From: Litorivivens sp047622145
GTDB lineage: Bacteria; Pseudomonadota; Gammaproteobacteria; Pseudomonadales; Spongiibacteraceae
NCBI GenBank assembly: GCA_047622145.1
Contig: JBLHMO010000125.1
Location: 1 to 8,986 of the forward strand
Length of the DNA: 8,986 bases
Direction: 5' to 3'
The translations under genes were made by a program, and so were the position numbers. Below, piece after piece: positions 5,871 to 8,986 of this stretch. Position 1 is the stretch's first letter. Every line of letters starts with the position of its first letter. Under the pieces are notes generated by a model. The model did not search any database. It had not been told where the DNA came from and saw only the letters and a list, made by a program, of their open reading frames with translations.

Positions 5871-6968
5871 ATGCACACGTTTATCAAACTGATTTTGCTA
5901 GCCACTTGCGTAAGCTTGATCGTAGCCTGCGGGCGCTCGCCCGAACAACAGATGTTAACTGACACCGGCCAAGGTGCCATTCTGCCTCTGCATGAGAATT
6001 TCCTCGCTGAAAGCCTCAGTTTTTCACAGGCCACTAGCGCGTATTGCGCACTTGCGGAGCGCTCCGAGCTAGACCTTGCAGTCCTTAAGGGCCGTTGGAT
6101 TGCTACCATGAATGCTTGGGAAGGTATTCAAAGTTTTCAATTTGGCCCGATCGCCGAAGACAATCAGGCGTGGAAAATACAGTTCTGGCCCGACCGCAAA
6201 AATTTGATTTCAAGAAAAACGGAGCAGTTCGTTAAGCGTGACAACGCGATCACGCTGAGCGCCCTACAAAACGCCAGCGTAGTCGTTCAAGGATTGTCGG
6301 CGGCGGAATACCTGTTGTACGACACTCCCGCCGATCAGCTTCACCAAACCACACCCAGCGTCAGCCGCTATTGTGAGCATTTACACGCGGCCGCACAAAA
6401 CCTCCACCAAGTGGCCGATTTTCTCTACAGCTCGTGGCAGCCATCCGGCGGAAACTACCTTAAAATCTGGAGCAAACCCGGCCCAAGCAATCTGAGCTAT
6501 CCCGATGAACAGGCCTCCATCGCGTCCGTCATTGAAACACTGGTATACGGGCTCGAACGCATCAAGCGCGATAAACTGGAACTCCCGCTCGCGCTACTCG
6601 ATCAGGGCCAGGCGAATACCTACTTATTGGAATGGTGGCGCAGCAAGCAGTCGCGAGAAGCCATTTTGATCAACCTGCACAGCCTGCAGCTCTTGTTTAA
6701 TGGGGGCACCGGTGAAGGGCTCGCCATGTTACTCAAGCAGCGCGATGGCGAAGTGCTGGCGGATAACATCAACAATCTATTCGACCGCGCCGTCAGCGTC
6801 ACAGCATCTATCGAAGGCAGCCTGTTCGACAATCACAATGACAGCGACACGCAACTAGCCATTATCCAACTGCACGGTTTGCTGGGCGAGCTGCTGGGCG
6901 CCCTTAAACGCGAAGTACCTGCAAAACTGAATATCACCCTGGGATTCAACGCAAACGATGGCGACTGA
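5871..6968 (+). CDS. Second imelysin-like lipoprotein, without the GxHxxE histidine
   Basis: ATG 5871 follows a strong ribosome site (GAGGG, 5862-5866, 4-nt spacer). The product starts MHTFIKLILLATCVSLIVAC, a lipoprotein signal with the lipid-accepting Cys at 20. At 365 residues it is normal for this imelysin subgroup. Recognisable parts are GRWIATMNAWEGIQSFQFGP (about 74-93), the block VVVQGLSAAEYLLYD (137-151), and the helical C-terminal part with IIQLHGLLGELLG (331-343). Where the first imelysin has GYHAIE, this one has GLSAAE (141-146): the glutamate remains and the histidine is replaced. It is therefore unlikely to bind metal or cleave peptide in the canonical way and may be a structural or substrate-binding partner. 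It lies 56 bp after the DUF1111 gene and its stop overlaps the DUF1513 start by 11 bp, indicating translational coupling. Confidence 0.85.
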   Translation: MHTFIKLILLATCVSLIVACGRSPEQQMLTDTGQGAILPLHENFLAESLSFSQATSAYCALAERSELDLAVLKGRWIATMNAWEGIQSFQFGPIAEDNQAWKIQFWPDRKNLISRKTEQFVKRDNAITLSALQNASVVVQGLSAAEYLLYDTPADQLHQTTPSVSRYCEHLHAAAQNLHQVADFLYSSWQPSGGNYLKIWSKPGPSNLSYPDEQASIASVIETLVYGLERIKRDKLELPLALLDQGQANTYLLEWWRSKQSREAILINLHSLQLLFNGGTGEGLAMLLKQRDGEVLADNINNLFDRAVSVTASIEGSLFDNHNDSDTQLAIIQLHGLLGELLGALKREVPAKLNITLGFNANDGD

Positions 6969-8046
6969 GCTGCGCAGGCGCAGCCTGCTAAAACTATTAC
7001 CCACCGGATTAGTAATGAGCTCTTTGCCCCGCGCGTTGTTCGCGGCTGCTGGCTCGCGCTTTTATGCTGCCGCGAGTACACATAGTGGCCAGCACTTTCT
7101 ATGCGCATGGGCTGACGATAGCCTGCTGTTTCAAGTGCCCAGTCCAAGCCGCGGGCACGACGTCTTACTAAACACTGCGCAGAACCGCGCCATCTATTTC
7201 GCACGCCGCCCCGGCAACTGGCTGATCGCGCTCGATGCCACCACCGGCGAAAAAATTGCCGAAATAAAAAGCAAACAAGGCCGCCATTTTTATGGCCACG
7301 GTACACTCAGTCGCGATGGCCGCCATCTGTTTACCACTGAAAATAACGTCGACCACGGTGGCCGCGGCCTCGTCGGCATTTACGATTGCACAGATAAGTT
7401 CAAACGACTCGGCGAGTATTCCAGTGCGGGTATCGGCCCCCATCAATTAGCGATGCTGCCCGGTACTCAGACGCTGGTTGTGGCTAACGGCGGCATATTG
7501 ACGCTTCCCGATTCTCCTCGGAAAAAACTTAATATCGCCTCGATGCAATCGTCGCTGTGTTATCTCGACGCCACCTCGGGCAAGTTATTGGGCGAATGGC
7601 GCCCACCCCATCACCAGCTCAGCCTGCGCCACCTTGATGTCGCCGCCGATGGTATGGTGAGCCTAGGCGCACAATTTGAAGGGCCTAACGAACTCACGCT
7701 GCCGCTACTCTTTTCACATCGAGGAGAAGAAAGCCTTCAGGCTTTTGAGGCAGACCACTCAGTATGGCACGCCCACAAAAACTACATTGCCAGCGTTGCC
7801 TGCGCCTCTGGCCAAGTACTCGCCACCTCGCCACGCGGGAACTGCATAAGCCTTTGGAAAAACGGAAAGCTGCTGCAACGCAAACAACTTAAGGACGTCG
7901 CGGGCGCAGCCTATGACGCCACACGGCAGCAATTTATCACCAGCAATGGCCGCGGCCAGTTCGTGGCTTTAGGTGAACATAAACTTCAGCTTACCGGTCG
8001 CGTAGCGGGGCTGCACTGGGACAACCATATGAGAATTTCCGGATGA
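6958..8046 (+). CDS. DUF1513 Tat-exported beta-propeller-like protein
   Basis: ATG 6958 overlaps the preceding stop by 11 bp; no strong ribosome site is visible, consistent with coupling. The 362-residue product begins with a twin-arginine signal (R7-R8-S-L-L-K, then a moderately hydrophobic stretch ending near FAAAGS, about residue 32), implying folding or cofactor insertion before export. The mature part is built of repeated beta-rich units: HDVLLNTAQNRAIYFARRP, LIALDATTGEKIAEI, FYGHGTLSRDGRHLFTTENN, GIGPHQLAMLPGTQTLVVAN, LGEWRPPHHQLSLRHLDVAA. This matches the DUF1513 pattern and resembles seven-bladed propellers. Several conserved His sit at blade tips (HGTLS, GPHQL, HHQLSLRHLD). Its function is not known. 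In this operon it may bind metal or dock the neighbouring redox proteins. The stop overlaps the next start as ATGA. Confidence 0.87.
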   Translation: MATELRRRSLLKLLPTGLVMSSLPRALFAAAGSRFYAAASTHSGQHFLCAWADDSLLFQVPSPSRGHDVLLNTAQNRAIYFARRPGNWLIALDATTGEKIAEIKSKQGRHFYGHGTLSRDGRHLFTTENNVDHGGRGLVGIYDCTDKFKRLGEYSSAGIGPHQLAMLPGTQTLVVANGGILTLPDSPRKKLNIASMQSSLCYLDATSGKLLGEWRPPHHQLSLRHLDVAADGMVSLGAQFEGPNELTLPLLFSHRGEESLQAFEADHSVWHAHKNYIASVACASGQVLATSPRGNCISLWKNGKLLQRKQLKDVAGAAYDATRQQFITSNGRGQFVALGEHKLQLTGRVAGLHWDNHMRISG

Positions 8047-8986
8047 AGCGCCGTACATTTATACAGCTTGCCAGCGCGGGAGCCAGTGCAGCTGCGCTGC
8101 CGCAATTCAGCCTCGCCATGTCAACGTCACCTCGGTATGACTATGTTTTAACGGCAAGTGAGCACGTACTTACCTTAGTGGACGGTGGTACCTCACCTGG
8201 GTTGGCCTTCAACGGTCAGTTTCCGGCGCCCGTCATTCGCGCCAAGCAAGGCAAGCCGCTGCGTATTCACTTTATCAACAAGCTCAAGCAGGAAACGACT
8301 ATCCACTGGCACGGCATTCGCCTGAACAATGCGATGGACGGCGTACCGTATTTGACCCAGCCGCCCATAAAACCCGGCGCTAGTTTTGACTACGAATTTA
8401 CCTGCCCCGACGCCGGAACATTCTGGTATCACCCGCATATGCACAGTATCGAACAACTGGGCAAGGGTCTGGTTGGCGCGTTGATTGTCGAAGAAACGAA
8501 GGCTCAGGATTTCGACGAGGAAGTGATTCTCGGTTTTAAAGATTGGCGCCTGAACAAAGACGGTAGTTTTATGCGCCTATCCGAACCACGTCACGCCGCA
8601 CGCGCTGGCACACTGGGCAATATCGCCACCATTAACGGCGAACAATTACCGGTCATTGATGTACCCGGCAATGCCAGAATCCGGCTGCGGCTGCTCAATA
8701 TGGACAACAGCCGCCAGTTCGCGATCAGCCTTCGTGGTAGCAACGCGACAGTACTCGCGATAGATGCCATGCCCGTTGCCCCGCAAGCGCTGAGCACCCA
8801 CGAACTGGGAGTCGGCATGCGCCTGGACATCGGCCTTATCACGCCCGCCGAAACTGGAACAGAAATCCCAGTCTACGATGTAAAGGGTCGCTTTTTGCAG
8901 AAAGTCTGTACGCTGCGCGTAAGCGATACCAGCCTCCGCAAAACGGCGCCTCCCGCCTTTAGCGCGCTGCCGCCAAACCCAGTTTC
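8043..8986 (+). CDS. Tat-exported multicopper oxidase (3' truncated by window end)
   Basis: ATG 8043 sits in an ATGA overlap with the DUF1513 stop; the frame stays open for 314 codons to the window end. The protein starts MKRRTFIQLASAG, a twin-arginine signal (R3-R4) followed by a short hydrophobic stretch to about residue 26. Cupredoxin domain 1 spans about 32-150: GLAFNGQFPAPVIRAKQG is the usual N-terminal strand pair, HWHG (88-91) gives the first two copper-ligating His, and WYHPHMHS (128-135) supplies the next His pair. GLVGALIVE closes the domain. Domain 2 (about 150-314) contains ATINGEQLPVIDVPG and VRLRLLN-like strands (RIRLRLLNMDNSRQFAI). The C-terminal HCHxxxH type-1/type-3 copper cluster must lie outside the window and is unseen. 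Multicopper oxidases of this type oxidise Cu(I), Fe(II), Mn(II) or phenols. Given the Fur operon, ferroxidase activity is the attractive inference, but copper handling is an alternative. Confidence 0.88.
   Translation, partial: MKRRTFIQLASAGASAAALPQFSLAMSTSPRYDYVLTASEHVLTLVDGGTSPGLAFNGQFPAPVIRAKQGKPLRIHFINKLKQETTIHWHGIRLNNAMDGVPYLTQPPIKPGASFDYEFTCPDAGTFWYHPHMHSIEQLGKGLVGALIVEETKAQDFDEEVILGFKDWRLNKDGSFMRLSEPRHAARAGTLGNIATINGEQLPVIDVPGNARIRLRLLNMDNSRQFAISLRGSNATVLAIDAMPVAPQALSTHELGVGMRLDIGLITPAETGTEIPVYDVKGRFLQKVCTLRVSDTSLRKTAPPAFSALPPNPV

Noticed and set aside
8193..8842. Two - strand open frames opposite the multicopper oxidase
   Set aside because: Shadows of a high-G+C coding sequence; the + strand frame has clear copper-binding motifs and no stops.
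1..8986. tRNA, rRNA, CRISPR array, insertion sequence or attachment site
   Set aside because: No cloverleaf, spaced repeat array, transposase fragment or flanking target duplication was seen by eye on either strand.

Overview
The window looks like part of the chromosome of a marine-type gammaproteobacterium. The protein families (KstD-like flavoprotein, EmrB/QacA efflux relic, paired imelysins with a DUF1111 cytochrome, DUF1513, Tat-exported multicopper oxidase) and the Fur-type and SlyA-type DNA sites fit that group. Genus is not determinable from what can be read here. The sequence has three zones.

Zone 1 (1-919) is the C-terminal part of an FAD-dependent 3-ketosteroid-1-dehydrogenase-like flavoprotein on the + strand. 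Its 5' end lies outside the window.

Zone 2 (about 920-3220) is an erosion zone without an intact gene. On the - strand (922-2090) lies a chimeric relic: the N-terminal half of a SlyA/MarR-type repressor joined in frame to the C-terminal half of an EmrB/QacA-type (DHA2) drug efflux pump. It carries one frameshift and three in-frame stops. Its promoter region still holds a TATAAT box and three SlyA-like half-palindromes repeating every 15 bp. About 390 bp of sequence with no convincing gene follows. Next, on the + strand, comes a CBS-domain-pair gene broken by a probable extra C in a C6 run and by an in-frame TAG. A G+C-rich hairpin closes the zone.

Zone 3 (3227-8986) is a five-gene, same-strand, tightly packed operon. 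It begins with a promoter (TTGCGA-17 bp-TACAAT) overlapped by a good Fur box, so it is probably switched on by iron starvation. The order is: secreted imelysin (GxHxxE type), di-heme DUF1111 lipoprotein, second imelysin-like lipoprotein lacking the GxHxxE histidine, Tat-exported DUF1513 beta-propeller protein, and a Tat-exported multicopper oxidase cut by the window end. Junctions are overlaps of 17 bp, 11 bp and 4 bp (ATGA), plus one 56-bp gap. All five products are predicted to be outside the cytoplasm. The combination of M75/imelysin proteins, c-type heme and a copper oxidase under Fur suggests a periplasmic iron acquisition or redox system analogous to, but distinct from, EfeUOB. The imelysin/DUF1111/imelysin/DUF1513 block is, from memory, a recurring proteobacterial arrangement of unclear function. 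The terminal multicopper oxidase is the part most worth following up. The annotation was read by eye without database searches.
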